Source: Mycobacterium sp. 1100029.7
Lineage (GTDB): Bacteria; Actinomycetota; Actinomycetes; Mycobacteriales; Mycobacteriaceae
Length of the DNA stretch: 64,000 nucleotides
Direction: 5' to 3'
Assembly: GCF_001665235.1 (NCBI RefSeq)
Contig: NZ_LZSC01000062.1
Coordinates: 1-64,000 of the forward strand
Position 1 is the first letter of the stretch, and every line of letters begins with the position of its first letter. The notes below the pieces were generated by a model. The model worked only from the letters and a program-made list of their open reading frames with translations, was not told the DNA's origin and did no database searches. Of this stretch, positions 27,320 through 35,648 are shown one piece after another. Made by a program: the position numbers and the translations under genes.

Positions 27320-27820
27320 GTGGACCTAGCAGCACTCGAGGAACTTCCGCTGAGTTACTCCGAAGTAGGCGCCACCGCCGCAGCCGAGCTGCCCGCGGGG
27401 TACGGCCATCTTCACGTGGAGAAGCAGATCGGCACCGGCAGACAACGTTTCGAGCAGGCGGCCCAGGCAGTGATGCGTTGGGGCATGCAACACGGGGCCG
27501 GTCTGCGGGTGCAGGCCAGCTCCGAGGTCGCCGACGTCGACACGGTGGTGTTGGTGCGCATGGGCTTTCTGCCGGCGCCGTGCCGGGTCGTCTACGTCAT
27601 CGACGAACCCGACATCCGCGGATTCGGCTACGGCACCCTCGAGGGTCATCCCGAATCCGGCGAGGAACGCTTCGCGGTGCGCTTCGACCCGGACACTGGC
27701 GCGGTCATCGCCGAGGTGTCGGCCTTCTCGCGGCCCGCGACCTGGTGGAGCAAGGCCGCCCGCCCGGTGGTCGCGGTGGCTCAGCGCGTGATCGCCAAGC
27801 GCTACCTGCGCGGGGTGTGA
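27320..27820 (+). CDS. DUF1990 (UPF0548) family protein
   Basis: 166 residues. The pattern LSYSEVGAT, LPAGYGHLHVEKQIGTG, GFGYGTLEGHPESGEERF and a C-terminal RVIAKRYLRGV fits the DUF1990 family, whose function is unknown. The start is GTG 27320; no Shine-Dalgarno is apparent, consistent with a leaderless message. A frame open far upstream is antisense to the aldo/keto reductase and thioesterase genes and was rejected. Confidence 0.85.
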   Translation: MDLAALEELPLSYSEVGATAAAELPAGYGHLHVEKQIGTGRQRFEQAAQAVMRWGMQHGAGLRVQASSEVADVDTVVLVRMGFLPAPCRVVYVIDEPDIRGFGYGTLEGHPESGEERFAVRFDPDTGAVIAEVSAFSRPATWWSKAARPVVAVAQRVIAKRYLRGV

Positions 27821-27829
27821 AGGCCGCCG

Positions 27830-28771
27830 CTAGGAGCTCCAGCCGGCCAGCAGGCGCTGCGCCCCCGAACACATGCCGTCGATGACCTCGGCCACCGACG
27901 CGTCGTCGCGGATCATGCCCACCCCCTGTCCGGCATCGACCGGGGCGATCGTGCGGTCGTCGGCGGCGATCGCGGCCTCCAATTCGTCGCAGGCCGGCGC
28001 ATCGAGGGCGTCCTCGTTGCCCGTCCAGCGCGCGACGAACGCGTTGGTCAGCACGCGCGACGGGAACCGCGCCGGCCACGGCAGTCCCTTGGCGACGTCG
28101 AACGCGCGGGTGACCGCGGTGTCGGTGGACCGCGCGGAGATCAGGGCCGCCCGGCTGGCATCGCCGGTCAGCGACTCCGGGCACGCCGCCAGGCGAGTGC
28201 CCACCCAGGCTCCGCTGGCGCCGGCGGCCAGCACCGCGGCCAGGCTGCGTGCCGAGGCGATGCCGCCGCCGGCGAGAACCGGCACCGACACCGCGTCCAG
28301 GACGGTGTCGAGCAACGGCAGCGTCCCGAGTTTGGTATCCCCGTGCCCGCCGCCTTCATAGCCGCGCGCGACCACGATGTCGACGCCGGCATCGACCGCC
28401 TCGCGGGCCCCCAGGGCGTCGTAAACCTGTGTGACAGTAGGGATTCCGGCATCATGCGCCTTGGGGATCCAGGACCAGTCGGTGCCGAAGCTGACCGACA
28501 GCAGGGCCGGCCGAGCGGCCAGGGCGTCGTCGAGCAAGCCCGCCTCGTTGCGCATCACCCAGTCCACCAGGCCGATCCCGAAGGTGCCGGACACGTGCTG
28601 CAACTGCGCCCGCAACAGCTCCCGGGTCGCGACGCTGCCCATGCCGACCATGCCCAGGCCGCCGGCAGCGCTGACCGCGGCCGCCAGCCGGCCCCCGGCG
28701 ACGCCACCCATCGGGGCGTTGACGATGGGCACTCGCAGGCCGAAACTCCTTGACCAGGGCGTGGATAGCAT
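27830..28771 (-). CDS. Nitronate monooxygenase (2-nitropropane dioxygenase family)
   Basis: 313-residue FMN TIM-barrel enzyme that oxidises alkyl nitronates. Features: PIVNAPMGGVAGGRLAAAVS at the start, the glycine/histidine active-site loop ARGYEGGGHGD, and the phosphate-binding VLAGGGIASARS. It is the distal gene of a four-gene minus-strand run: putative Fe-S regulator, membrane protein, cupin, this enzyme, with 6 bases between it and the cupin gene. The natural substrate is unknown; a redox or nitro-stress role would fit the regulator but is inference. Confidence 0.9.
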   Translation of the reverse strand: MLSTPWSRSFGLRVPIVNAPMGGVAGGRLAAAVSAAGGLGMVGMGSVATRELLRAQLQHVSGTFGIGLVDWVMRNEAGLLDDALAARPALLSVSFGTDWSWIPKAHDAGIPTVTQVYDALGAREAVDAGVDIVVARGYEGGGHGDTKLGTLPLLDTVLDAVSVPVLAGGGIASARSLAAVLAAGASGAWVGTRLAACPESLTGDASRAALISARSTDTAVTRAFDVAKGLPWPARFPSRVLTNAFVARWTGNEDALDAPACDELEAAIAADDRTIAPVDAGQGVGMIRDDASVAEVIDGMCSGAQRLLAGWSS

Positions 28772-28777
28772 CGGCGC

Positions 28778-29125
28778 TCAGTGAGACTGCGAGGGAATGC
28801 TCTTGAGCACGGTCAGGATGATCACCGAATCCTCGACCGCGTGCAGGGCGTGACGTTGCGGGGGGATCGCCAGGTAATCACCGCTCTTGCCGTCCCAGGC
28901 GTCGTCGCCGGCCGTCAGGCGCACGTGCCCTTGCAGCACCTGCAGCGTGGCCTCACCGGGGCTGTCGTGCTCGGACAGGTCGTGGCCGGCGAGCAGCGCC
29001 AGCACCGTCTGCCGCAGTTCGTGGTTGTGACCACCGTGGATGGTGTGGGCGGCCCGTCCGCTGTGTGACTGCCGTGCTTCTTCCAGTTTTTCGGTGGCCA
29101 GGCTGGTGAGCGAGAGCGATTCCAT
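28778..29125 (-). CDS. Small cupin-domain protein (Rv2619c-like)
   Basis: 115 residues forming a single cupin barrel. The sequence has HDLSEHDSPGEATLQVLQGHVRL and the second motif IPPQRHALHAVEDS, with His/Glu positions that can bind a metal, plus a His-rich N-terminal segment (HTIHGGHNHE). Cupins of this size are metal-binding sensors or small dioxygenase-like enzymes; the function is open. It lies 21 bases after the membrane-protein gene in the putative Fe-S-regulator operon. Confidence 0.82.
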   Translation of the reverse strand: MESLSLTSLATEKLEEARQSHSGRAAHTIHGGHNHELRQTVLALLAGHDLSEHDSPGEATLQVLQGHVRLTAGDDAWDGKSGDYLAIPPQRHALHAVEDSVIILTVLKSIPSQSH

Positions 29126-29146
29126 GATGAGTCCCCTTCAGAGATC

Positions 29147-29572
29147 TCAGGCGGTCAATAGCAGTATCCCCGCCACGATCAAGGCCACCACCTTGACCGC
29201 CTCCAAACCGACGTAGCCGTAGTGGGCGCGCGAGCGGGGCGCGTCGGATCCGGCCACTACCGCATCCGAGCGGCGGGTCAGGCGTGGCCGCACCGCGATC
29301 AACTGGACGGCGAGCACGCCTAACGCGACGACGAAGGCGACAACCACCCGCGCCGGCATCGGGCCGTCGACGGCCAGTGCCAGGATCACGATCGCGAACG
29401 CGACCTCGACGGTGTTGAGCGCCCGGAAGACCAGCCGCCCGATGCCGAGCCCGATCTGCAGCGTGACGTTGGGCGCGCGGAATTTCAGCGGAGCTTCCAA
29501 AAACGAGATCGCCAGCACCATCCCGAGCCAGACGAAGGTGACCGCGACGGCGACGGCCATTTCGGTGCTCAC
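29147..29572 (-). CDS. Small integral membrane protein (Rv2620c-like)
   Basis: 141 residues with about four hydrophobic helices (residues 5-25, 44-64, 70-92 and 118-140). The start is GTG 29572, one base after the regulator stop, so the two are coupled; the ATG four codons later is an alternative. No channel or enzyme signature is recognised. In M. tuberculosis the same trio (Rv2619c-Rv2620c-Rv2621c), as I recall, occurs in the same order, so these proteins probably work together. Confidence 0.8.
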   Translation of the reverse strand: MSTEMAVAVAVTFVWLGMVLAISFLEAPLKFRAPNVTLQIGLGIGRLVFRALNTVEVAFAIVILALAVDGPMPARVVVAFVVALGVLAVQLIAVRPRLTRRSDAVVAGSDAPRSRAHYGYVGLEAVKVVALIVAGILLLTA

Positions 29573-29573
29573 T

Positions 29574-30248
29574 TCAGACCTCCTGCAACTCGAGGTGCGC
29601 CAGACACAGGTCCGGTTCGACGAACGCGTCGAGGCGCTCGACGGCGACCGGGGCTCCCCAGGTTTCCAACGCGCCCTGCATAAGCCCGAGGTGGACGGGA
29701 CAAACGACGCTGCTGCGGTTCTCGGCGACTTCGAGGAACGGGCAGTGGCGCAGGCCGAGCTGCTGCGCTCCGTCGGCCCGGCGGCGCTCCGGGGCGAAGC
29801 CCAGCCGGTCGAGCACATCGACGAGATGGCCGATCGCCTGCTCAGGGCTTTCGGCGTCTTCCGGCACCGCGTGCCCCCCCGGATCGAGCTGGCGACCCCA
29901 AGCCCGCCCCGCGGCAAGTGCCTTGGCGCTGGGATCCTTTTCGCCGGCCAGCGCCATCGTCAGGATCTCGGCGAGCACCTGGTAGTGCCGGGCGCCGCCG
30001 CGGTCCATCTGCCGAACCGCCCGGAACAGCAGCGGCGGCCGGCCCGGGCCTTTGCGGCCCGGCTCGACCTGTTCCACCTGGCCGTCGCCGACCAGGCTGT
30101 CGAGGTGGAAGCGCACGGTGTTGGGGTGCACGCCCAGCACCTCGGCGATCGCGACGATCGTCATCGGCCTCCGCGACGTTCGCAGTATCCGCAGCACCTC
30201 GCGACGGCGACTCGCGGATTCCCCCGTTGACGTGGCGATGTGTCTCAC
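29574..30248 (-). CDS. SufR-like winged-helix regulator with three C-terminal cysteines
   Basis: 224 residues. The N-terminal winged helix (about residues 14-75) has the DNA-contact segment LGVHPNTVRFHLDSL and wing GRKGPGRPP, as in DeoR/ArsR-type SufR proteins. The C-terminal effector domain contains the only three cysteines, C169, C183 and C215 (C-x13-C-x31-C; HCPFLEVAEN, VVCPVHL, DLCLAH), an arrangement like SufR-type [4Fe-4S] sensors. It probably senses iron-sulfur status or oxidants and controls its own operon and the divergent gene through the inverted repeat at 30293-30322. The GTG 30248 start has GGAGGA close upstream. Confidence 0.8.
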   Translation of the reverse strand: MRHIATSTGESASRRREVLRILRTSRRPMTIVAIAEVLGVHPNTVRFHLDSLVGDGQVEQVEPGRKGPGRPPLLFRAVRQMDRGGARHYQVLAEILTMALAGEKDPSAKALAAGRAWGRQLDPGGHAVPEDAESPEQAIGHLVDVLDRLGFAPERRRADGAQQLGLRHCPFLEVAENRSSVVCPVHLGLMQGALETWGAPVAVERLDAFVEPDLCLAHLELQEV

Positions 30249-30292
30249 GCTCCTCCGGATCCTGGCTTCCCCACGGCGGAAGTCATGCGATA

Positions 30293-30322
30293 CAGTTTAC
30301 ACAATCTCATTTGTGAAAACTG
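30293..30322. promoter_or_regulatory. Long inverted repeat between divergent genes (candidate operator)
   Basis: CAGTTTACACAA at 30293-30304 and TTGTGAAAACTG at 30311-30322 are reverse complements at 11 of 12 positions, with a 6-base spacer. The repeat lies between the regulator start (30248) and the methyltransferase remnant (30341). Its length and place suit a dimeric winged-helix regulator binding site that controls both directions. Confidence 0.7.
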
Positions 30323-30340
30323 GGAAGGGCGGGGAAACCT

Positions 30341-30627
30341 ATGGCTCCCATGTCAAGTCGCGCCGACGACAGCGTCCAGGGCCACTGGCTGCTGGCGCGG
30401 CTGGGGAAACGCGTCCTTCGTCCCTCACCGCACCGATGGCACTGCTGCAACCGCGGCGCGTGATCGCCGACGAGGGGCTCTTGGGGGCATTGCGGTTTGC
30501 CAGGAATGTCTTACTCAATCGCGAGGCGCGAGACCGGGTGCTGACAATGCGCCACACTTTCCGCAAACACCGCGAGCGCCTGATCGCCGTCGCGATCGTC
30601 GCCCGTAAGCCCCGAGGCGCGTTTTAA
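30341..30627 (+). pseudogene. SAM-dependent methyltransferase with internal deletion
   Basis: From ATG 30341 the frame reads a typical N-terminus for a mycobacterial methyltransferase family (VQGHWLLARLGKRVLRP). After about 29 codons the recognisable sequence jumps, in a different frame, to the family C-terminus (APMALLQPRRVIADEGLLG, ending VAIVARKPRGAF at 30627). The whole SAM-binding core of roughly 180 residues is missing, and the junction near 30418-30430 also shifts the frame. An intact homologue (Rv2622) is, as I recall, divergent from the same regulator in M. tuberculosis. The product cannot be active. Confidence 0.75.
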
Positions 30628-30636
30628 TCCACATTA

Positions 30637-30653
30637 TTGGTGATCGTCACCAA
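30637..30653. promoter_or_regulatory. Palindrome upstream of the EthR-like gene (candidate autoregulatory operator)
   Basis: TTGGTGA-TCG-TCACCAA is a perfect 7-bp inverted repeat with a 3-base spacer, 44 bases before the GTG start of the TetR-family gene. TetR-family repressors commonly bind such a site to control their own expression. Confidence 0.6.
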
Positions 30654-30696
30654 CAATTTCCCTGGCATATATCGATGTGCCCCTAGGGTATGTGCC

Positions 30697-31437
30697 GTGT
30701 CCGACCCCTCGCCGAACACCGGGTATGCGCATGCTTCCCGCCGCCGTAGGTCGTCGCACCATGCGGGTGACGACCGCGAACAGGCGATCCTTGCCACCGC
30801 CGAACGGCTGTTAAAGGAGCGTCCGCTGGCGGACTTTTCCGTCGACGATCTGGCAAAAGGGGCGGGTATTTCCCGCCCCACTTTCTATTTCTACTTTCAG
30901 TCGAAAAACGCGGTCCTGCTGTCGTTGCTGGACCAGATGAGCAGCAAGGCACATACGGCGCTGGGCAGGCTGGTGGCCAAGTTGTCCGGCGACCCGGCCA
31001 CGGTCTGGCGCGACCGCATCGAGGCGTTCTTCGAGGTGTCCGGATCGCACCGCGCGGTGGCGGTGGCCGGTGCCGCGGCCAAGGCCACCAACCCCGAGGT
31101 GCGCCAGTTGTGGTCGACACTGATGCAGAAGTGGATCTCGTTCACCACGCTGGCGATCAAGGCCGAGCGTGAGCGCGGCGCCGCCCCGCACACCGTTCCG
31201 GCCGAAGATCTTTCCATCGCGCTGAACATGCTGAGCGAGCGGGTGATGGCGGCGACATTCACCGCCGAGGAGCCGGCGATCGGTGAAGACCGGGTGATCG
31301 ACACGCTGGTGCACATCTGGCTGGCCAGCATCTACGAGGACGGTAACGCCTCTGCCGGGCACGCGGCGCTGGCGCTGCGCGGCATGACCGCCAACACCTC
31401 GCGGCCGCTGGCCGAGTATCCGCTCGGCGCGATCTAG
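30697..31437 (+). CDS. TetR-family repressor of the EthR type
   Basis: 246 residues. The N-terminal helix-turn-helix region (AILATAERLL, FSVDDLAKGAGISRPTFYFYF) is very close to EthR, the repressor of the ethionamide-activating monooxygenase in M. tuberculosis, and the ligand domain keeps LWSTLMQKWISFT and DTLVHIWLASIY. There is no Baeyer-Villiger monooxygenase gene beside it, unlike ethA-ethR, so its target lies elsewhere or is itself. Arg/His-rich residues 10-20 precede the domain. GTG 30697 is chosen, close to where EthR homologues start; the frame is open further upstream across the palindrome. Confidence 0.88.
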   Translation: MSDPSPNTGYAHASRRRRSSHHAGDDREQAILATAERLLKERPLADFSVDDLAKGAGISRPTFYFYFQSKNAVLLSLLDQMSSKAHTALGRLVAKLSGDPATVWRDRIEAFFEVSGSHRAVAVAGAAAKATNPEVRQLWSTLMQKWISFTTLAIKAERERGAAPHTVPAEDLSIALNMLSERVMAATFTAEEPAIGEDRVIDTLVHIWLASIYEDGNASAGHAALALRGMTANTSRPLAEYPLGAI

Positions 31438-31562
31438 GCTTTCGTCGATCGGTCGGTCGACGGCACCGATTGACCACGAGAAGGTCACAAGTCCGTATCT
31501 GACTGTGCCACACCGCAGAGTTGCGCCCGGACACCTGGCGACGACCCTTTTAAAGTGCACAC

Positions 31563-32336
31563 GTGACCGAACTGGACCGGCGGCGGCTGCTGGTCGCGGT
31601 GGCAGCGACGGTGGCCGTGAGCGGGCTGTCGTGGTGCGGCGAATCCACTGCGCGCGCCGACGTTCTCGGCTCCGTGCCCAACCCCGTCGGCCCGAATCCG
31701 CCGAAGGTCGCGCTGCCCGGCGGCGCCGCCCTGAAAAAGCTTCCCGGCAACGGAGATCTGTTGGCTTGGACGGTCGACGACGGAGTCGACAGCGATGTGG
31801 TGCGGCTCTACACCCAGTTCGCCAAGGACACCGGGGTGCGGCTGACGTATTTTGTCACCGGCGGCTTTCGTTCGTGGACGGAGAACGCCGGACTGCTGCG
31901 ACCGCTGGTGGAATCGGGGCAGATTCAGCTGGCCAACCACACCTGGACGCATCCGGACCTGACGAAGTTGTCACCCAAGCAGGTCGCCGACGAGCTGAAA
32001 AGCACCGACGGGTTGCTGCGCAACACCTATGGCGTGGACGGCACGCCGTATTTCCGGCCGCCCTACGGCCACCACAACGCCACCGTCGACGCGGTGGCCG
32101 CCGATCTGGGTTACCACGTACCCACGCTGTGGAACGGCGACCTGCGGGACTCCGCGTTGCTGCCCGAGGACCAGATCGTCCGGATGGCCAACGAGTACTT
32201 CGTCGCGCAGAACATCGTGATCGGACATCTCAACCACGCTCCCGTCACCCGGGTGTACGGGCAGCTGGTCGACATCATCCGGGCCCGCCGGTTGCGCACC
32301 GTCACCCTCAACGATGTGTTCCTGCGGCCGCGTTAG
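31563..32336 (+). CDS. Secreted polysaccharide deacetylase
   Basis: 257 residues. The N-terminus carries a twin-arginine-like signal (DRRRLLVAVAATVAVSG; cleavage near the ARAD at about residue 32). The NodB domain has its metal Asp pair in WTVDDGVDS, the HxxxH metal motif in NHTWTHPD and the PYFRPPYGHHN segment. It should remove acetyl groups from a cell-wall or surface polysaccharide outside the membrane. The GTG start at 31563 matches the signal sequence. It converges on the FadD gene. Confidence 0.88.
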   Translation: MTELDRRRLLVAVAATVAVSGLSWCGESTARADVLGSVPNPVGPNPPKVALPGGAALKKLPGNGDLLAWTVDDGVDSDVVRLYTQFAKDTGVRLTYFVTGGFRSWTENAGLLRPLVESGQIQLANHTWTHPDLTKLSPKQVADELKSTDGLLRNTYGVDGTPYFRPPYGHHNATVDAVAADLGYHVPTLWNGDLRDSALLPEDQIVRMANEYFVAQNIVIGHLNHAPVTRVYGQLVDIIRARRLRTVTLNDVFLRPR

Positions 32337-32358
32337 GGGCCCGGGCGCCGCGGAATCT

Positions 32359-34008
32359 TCAGACATCCTGCGCGGCTTGGGCTTTCGCCCATCGATAATC
32401 GGCCTTGCCCGACGGCGACCGTTGCAGACGCTCGCGGAAGACCACCGCTTTGGGCAGTTTGTAGCGGGCCAGATGACGGGCGGCCTCGGCGATGATGCTG
32501 TCGGCCATTTCTTCGCAGGCTTGCGCACCCTCGGCGAGTGCGACGATCGCGACGACTTCATTGGTCCATCGGGCGCTAGGCCGGCTGGTCACCACCACGT
32601 CGTACACCGCGGGATGCTCGGCGATCGCGGCCTCGACCTCCTCGGCGAAGATCTTCTCGCCACCGGAATTGATCGTCACCGCGTCGCGGCCCAGCAGCTC
32701 GATCTGGCCGTCGGCGAACCAGCGCGCCCGATCGCCCGGCACCGAATGGCGGATGCCGTCGATCACCGGGAAGGTCCGCGCGGTCTTCTCCGGATCGCCC
32801 AGGTAGCCCAGCGGTATCAGGCCCTGCTGAGCCAGCCAGCCGATCTCGTCGTCGCCCGGGGACAGGATCCGGGTCAGGTCCTCGCTGACCACCACCGCAC
32901 CGGAGTTCGGCGCGAACCGGCCGCTGGCCTGCTGGGCACGACTCGAGACCTGCCCCATCTGGTTTCCGGATTCCGACGAGCCCCCCGCGTCCAGGATCGT
33001 CAGCTGCGGTAGCAGGTCCAGGAATCGCTGCTTGAGCGGTGCACTCAGCGCCGCTCCACCGGTGACCAGAATCAGCAGCCCGGACAGGTCGTAGTTGCCG
33101 GCTTCCAGCGCGTCGACCAGGGGCCGCCCGAACGCATCGCCGACGAAGGACAGCGATATCACCTTCTCTCGGCTGGCCACCGTCCACGCTTCGACCGGAT
33201 CGAAGTGCGTCGTCGTCGGTGCCATCACAAACGGCTTGCCACCGCACAAGTTGATGAACGCGGCCCACTGTGCGGCGCCGTGCATCAGCGGCGCGCAGGT
33301 CATCGACCCGGGACCGCCGAGGCTGGACCGTTCGACGATGTCGTCCAAGCTCCTCACCGGTTCCCCGCCGAACGGCGGCCGTCCGCCCATCGCGTTCATA
33401 TAGATGTCGTGCTGGCGCCACAGCACCGCCTTCGGCATCCCGGTGGTGCCGCCCGTATAGAGGACGTATAGATCGTCCGGCGACGGCGTGACATCGAGCG
33501 GCTCGTCGGACATCGAAGCCAGCAGCTCCTCGTAACGCACGGCTCCCGGCAACGGCTCGTTCCCGGATTCGTCGTCCACGTGAATCAGCCGAGGCGGCGC
33601 CGACGGCGAACGGTGCAGCGCTTCGGCCAGGGTTGGCGCGAAGCGCGCCTGATAGATGACCGCGTCCGCGCCGGCATTGCCCAGCAGATAGACCAATTCG
33701 TCAGCGACGTAGCGGTAGTTGACGTTGAACGGAGCCACCCGGGCCAGGTACGCGCCGAGCATGGCTTCGAGGAACTCGTTGCAGTTGGCCATGTACACCC
33801 CGAGGTGACTCTGGCCCGATTCGTGCGGAGCGAGCTCGCTGCGTTCCCGATGTGCACCGAGTCCCCACGAGTTCAGCGCCCGGGCGAGTCGGCGTGCGCG
33901 TACATCAGTTTGCGAGTAGGTGAACCGTCGGTGACCGAAGACGATGCAGTCGCGATCGGGGTTAGCTGCGGCAACGGCCGAAAACACTTGGGCGAGATTG
34001 AATTCCAC
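32359..34008 (-). CDS. Acyl-CoA synthetase (FadD19-like)
   Basis: 549-residue ANL-superfamily ligase that activates a carboxylic acid as acyl-AMP and then acyl-CoA. The AMP-binding motif YTGGTTGMPKAVLWR, GSSESG, SVPGDRARW, INSGGEKIFAEEVE and the C-terminal lysine segment SPSGKADYRWAK are all present. The sequence style, especially the last segment, is closest to FadD19/FadD17-type enzymes used in steroid side-chain or branched acyl metabolism. An insertion near residues 51-66 (AHRERSELAPHESGQS) is unusual for the family. ATG 34008 is preceded by GGAG. Confidence 0.92.
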   Translation of the reverse strand: MEFNLAQVFSAVAAANPDRDCIVFGHRRFTYSQTDVRARRLARALNSWGLGAHRERSELAPHESGQSHLGVYMANCNEFLEAMLGAYLARVAPFNVNYRYVADELVYLLGNAGADAVIYQARFAPTLAEALHRSPSAPPRLIHVDDESGNEPLPGAVRYEELLASMSDEPLDVTPSPDDLYVLYTGGTTGMPKAVLWRQHDIYMNAMGGRPPFGGEPVRSLDDIVERSSLGGPGSMTCAPLMHGAAQWAAFINLCGGKPFVMAPTTTHFDPVEAWTVASREKVISLSFVGDAFGRPLVDALEAGNYDLSGLLILVTGGAALSAPLKQRFLDLLPQLTILDAGGSSESGNQMGQVSSRAQQASGRFAPNSGAVVVSEDLTRILSPGDDEIGWLAQQGLIPLGYLGDPEKTARTFPVIDGIRHSVPGDRARWFADGQIELLGRDAVTINSGGEKIFAEEVEAAIAEHPAVYDVVVTSRPSARWTNEVVAIVALAEGAQACEEMADSIIAEAARHLARYKLPKAVVFRERLQRSPSGKADYRWAKAQAAQDV

Positions 34009-34076
34009 TTACTCTCCTCACGCAGACCGGCCGCGCGGTCTTCGGTGAAAGCCACGCTACAACAGTTATTTCAACG

Positions 34077-34093
34077 CAGATGTCGCGCATCTG
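34077..34093. promoter_or_regulatory. Palindrome between divergent fadD and SGNH hydrolase genes
   Basis: CAGATG-TCGCG-CATCTG is a perfect 6-bp inverted repeat with a 5-base spacer in the 113-base divergent region, 28 bases before the plus-strand start. It is a possible operator serving both genes. Confidence 0.4.
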
Positions 34094-34121
34094 AATTCGG
34101 ATCGGGATTAGTCTCGGCATC

Positions 34122-34985
34122 GTGCGCGGAGGTACTCGGCCCCGATACACCAGGTACGTCGCCATCGGTGACAGCCAAACCGAAGGCCTTTGGGACGGCG
34201 ACGACGTCGTCGGCCTCCAAGGATTTGCGGACCGGCTCGCCGGAATGCTCGATGCGCTGTACCCGGGCCTGCAGTACGCCAACCTCGCGGTCCGCGGCAA
34301 GAAGCTCGGCGACGTACTCACCGAGCAGATTCCTCCCACGCTTGCGATGAAGCCGGATCTGATCACCGTGTGCGCCGGAATGAACGACGTGATTCAGCCC
34401 GGGCGGCAATTCCCGCGGGCGCTGGCCGAATTGGACTACGTCTACGCCGCGCTGGCCCGAACGGGAGCGACGGTGGTGACCACGACCTTCCCGAACGTCG
34501 CGCAGTTTCTGCCGTTCGGCCGCATCGTGTCCAAACGACTGGCCCGCATGAACCACGCCATCACCGTCGCCGCCAATCGCTACGGCTTCAAGCTGATCGA
34601 CTTGTACGACGCGGCCTCGATGCGTGACTGGGACACCTGGAGTTACGACCGAGTGCACGCCTCACCCAAGGGCCATATCCTGTTTGCCGCCGCGGCCGCC
34701 GAGGCGCTGAATCTTCCTGATAGCAGCCATGATTGGGCCGCAGCGCATCCCAATCCGACCCAGCTGTCCATCGCCGACGGCGCCTACGGGCGGCTGCGCT
34801 GGACGCAGGACAACTTCTTCCCCTGGGTGTGGCGCCGGATGCGCGGACTGTCCGCGGCCGACGGGCGTTTTCCCAAGCGCCCGCGACTGGAACCCGTCGC
34901 CGCGCAACCGGCCTCGCGCAACGGCGCACCAACCGGCGACATTGCGGCACGGGCCCCGCACCGGTCAGGCATCCTTGACCCATGA
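34122..34985 (+). CDS. SGNH/GDSL hydrolase
   Basis: 287 residues. Block I has AIGDSQTEGLWDG (catalytic Ser), the block II Gly is in NLAVRGKKL, block III reads CAGMNDV, and block V has DRVHASPKGH with the catalytic Asp and His. Members hydrolyse esters, including acetyl groups on glycans. No signal peptide is visible. The last ~70 residues are Arg/Pro-rich and outside the domain. The GTG start is at 34122; the gene overlaps dedA by 4 bases. Confidence 0.88.
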   Translation: MRGGTRPRYTRYVAIGDSQTEGLWDGDDVVGLQGFADRLAGMLDALYPGLQYANLAVRGKKLGDVLTEQIPPTLAMKPDLITVCAGMNDVIQPGRQFPRALAELDYVYAALARTGATVVTTTFPNVAQFLPFGRIVSKRLARMNHAITVAANRYGFKLIDLYDAASMRDWDTWSYDRVHASPKGHILFAAAAAEALNLPDSSHDWAAAHPNPTQLSIADGAYGRLRWTQDNFFPWVWRRMRGLSAADGRFPKRPRLEPVAAQPASRNGAPTGDIAARAPHRSGILDP

Positions 34986-35647
34986 ACGTCGAGGCTTTGC
35001 TGCACTCCATCCCACCGCTCGCGGTGTACCTCGTGGTCGGGGGTGTGGTCGGGGTGGAAAGCCTGGGCATTCCGCTTCCCGGCGAGATCATTCTGGTCAG
35101 CGCGGCCTTGATGTCGTCGCATCACGACCTTGCCGTCAACCCCATCGGGGTCGGGGGGGCCGCGGTGCTCGGAGCGGTGATCGGCGATTCGATCGGCTAC
35201 TCGATCGGGCGCCGATTCGGTATGTCGCTGTTCGACAAACTGGGCCAGCGCTTCCCGAAGCACTTCGGGCCCGGACATGTCATGTTGGCCGAGCGCCTGT
35301 TCGACCGCTGGGGCATTCGGGCGGTGTTCTTCGGACGCTTCATCGCCTTGCTGCGGATCTTCGCCGGACCGCTGGCCGGTGCGCTGAAGATGCACTACCA
35401 ACGTTTCCTGGCGGCCAACGTCTCCGGTGCCATCTGCTGGGCCGGCGGGACCACCGCACTGGTCTACTTCGCGGGAATGGCCGCCGAACGCTGGTTGGAG
35501 CGGTTCTCCTGGATCGCCCTCGTCATCGCGATCGTGATCGGCGGCATCGCCGCAATCCTGCTGCGCGAACGCACATCCCGCGCAATCGCCGAACTCGAGG
35601 CCGAACACGAGCGCAGGGCCGGAACCGCCGCGGCCGACACCGTGTGA
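34982..35647 (+). CDS. dedA: DedA family membrane protein
   Basis: 221 residues with about five membrane helices and the DedA/VTT signature: ESLGIPLPGEIIL, GDSIGYSIGRRFG and FFGRFIALLRIFAGPLAG. DedA proteins act as lipid-carrier flippases or in membrane homeostasis. ATG 34982 overlaps the SGNH hydrolase stop by 4 bases. In M. tuberculosis dedA (Rv2637) is next to a STAS-domain gene; here a TetR gene separates the two. Confidence 0.92.
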   Translation: MNVEALLHSIPPLAVYLVVGGVVGVESLGIPLPGEIILVSAALMSSHHDLAVNPIGVGGAAVLGAVIGDSIGYSIGRRFGMSLFDKLGQRFPKHFGPGHVMLAERLFDRWGIRAVFFGRFIALLRIFAGPLAGALKMHYQRFLAANVSGAICWAGGTTALVYFAGMAAERWLERFSWIALVIAIVIGGIAAILLRERTSRAIAELEAEHERRAGTAAADTV

Positions 35648-35648
35648 G

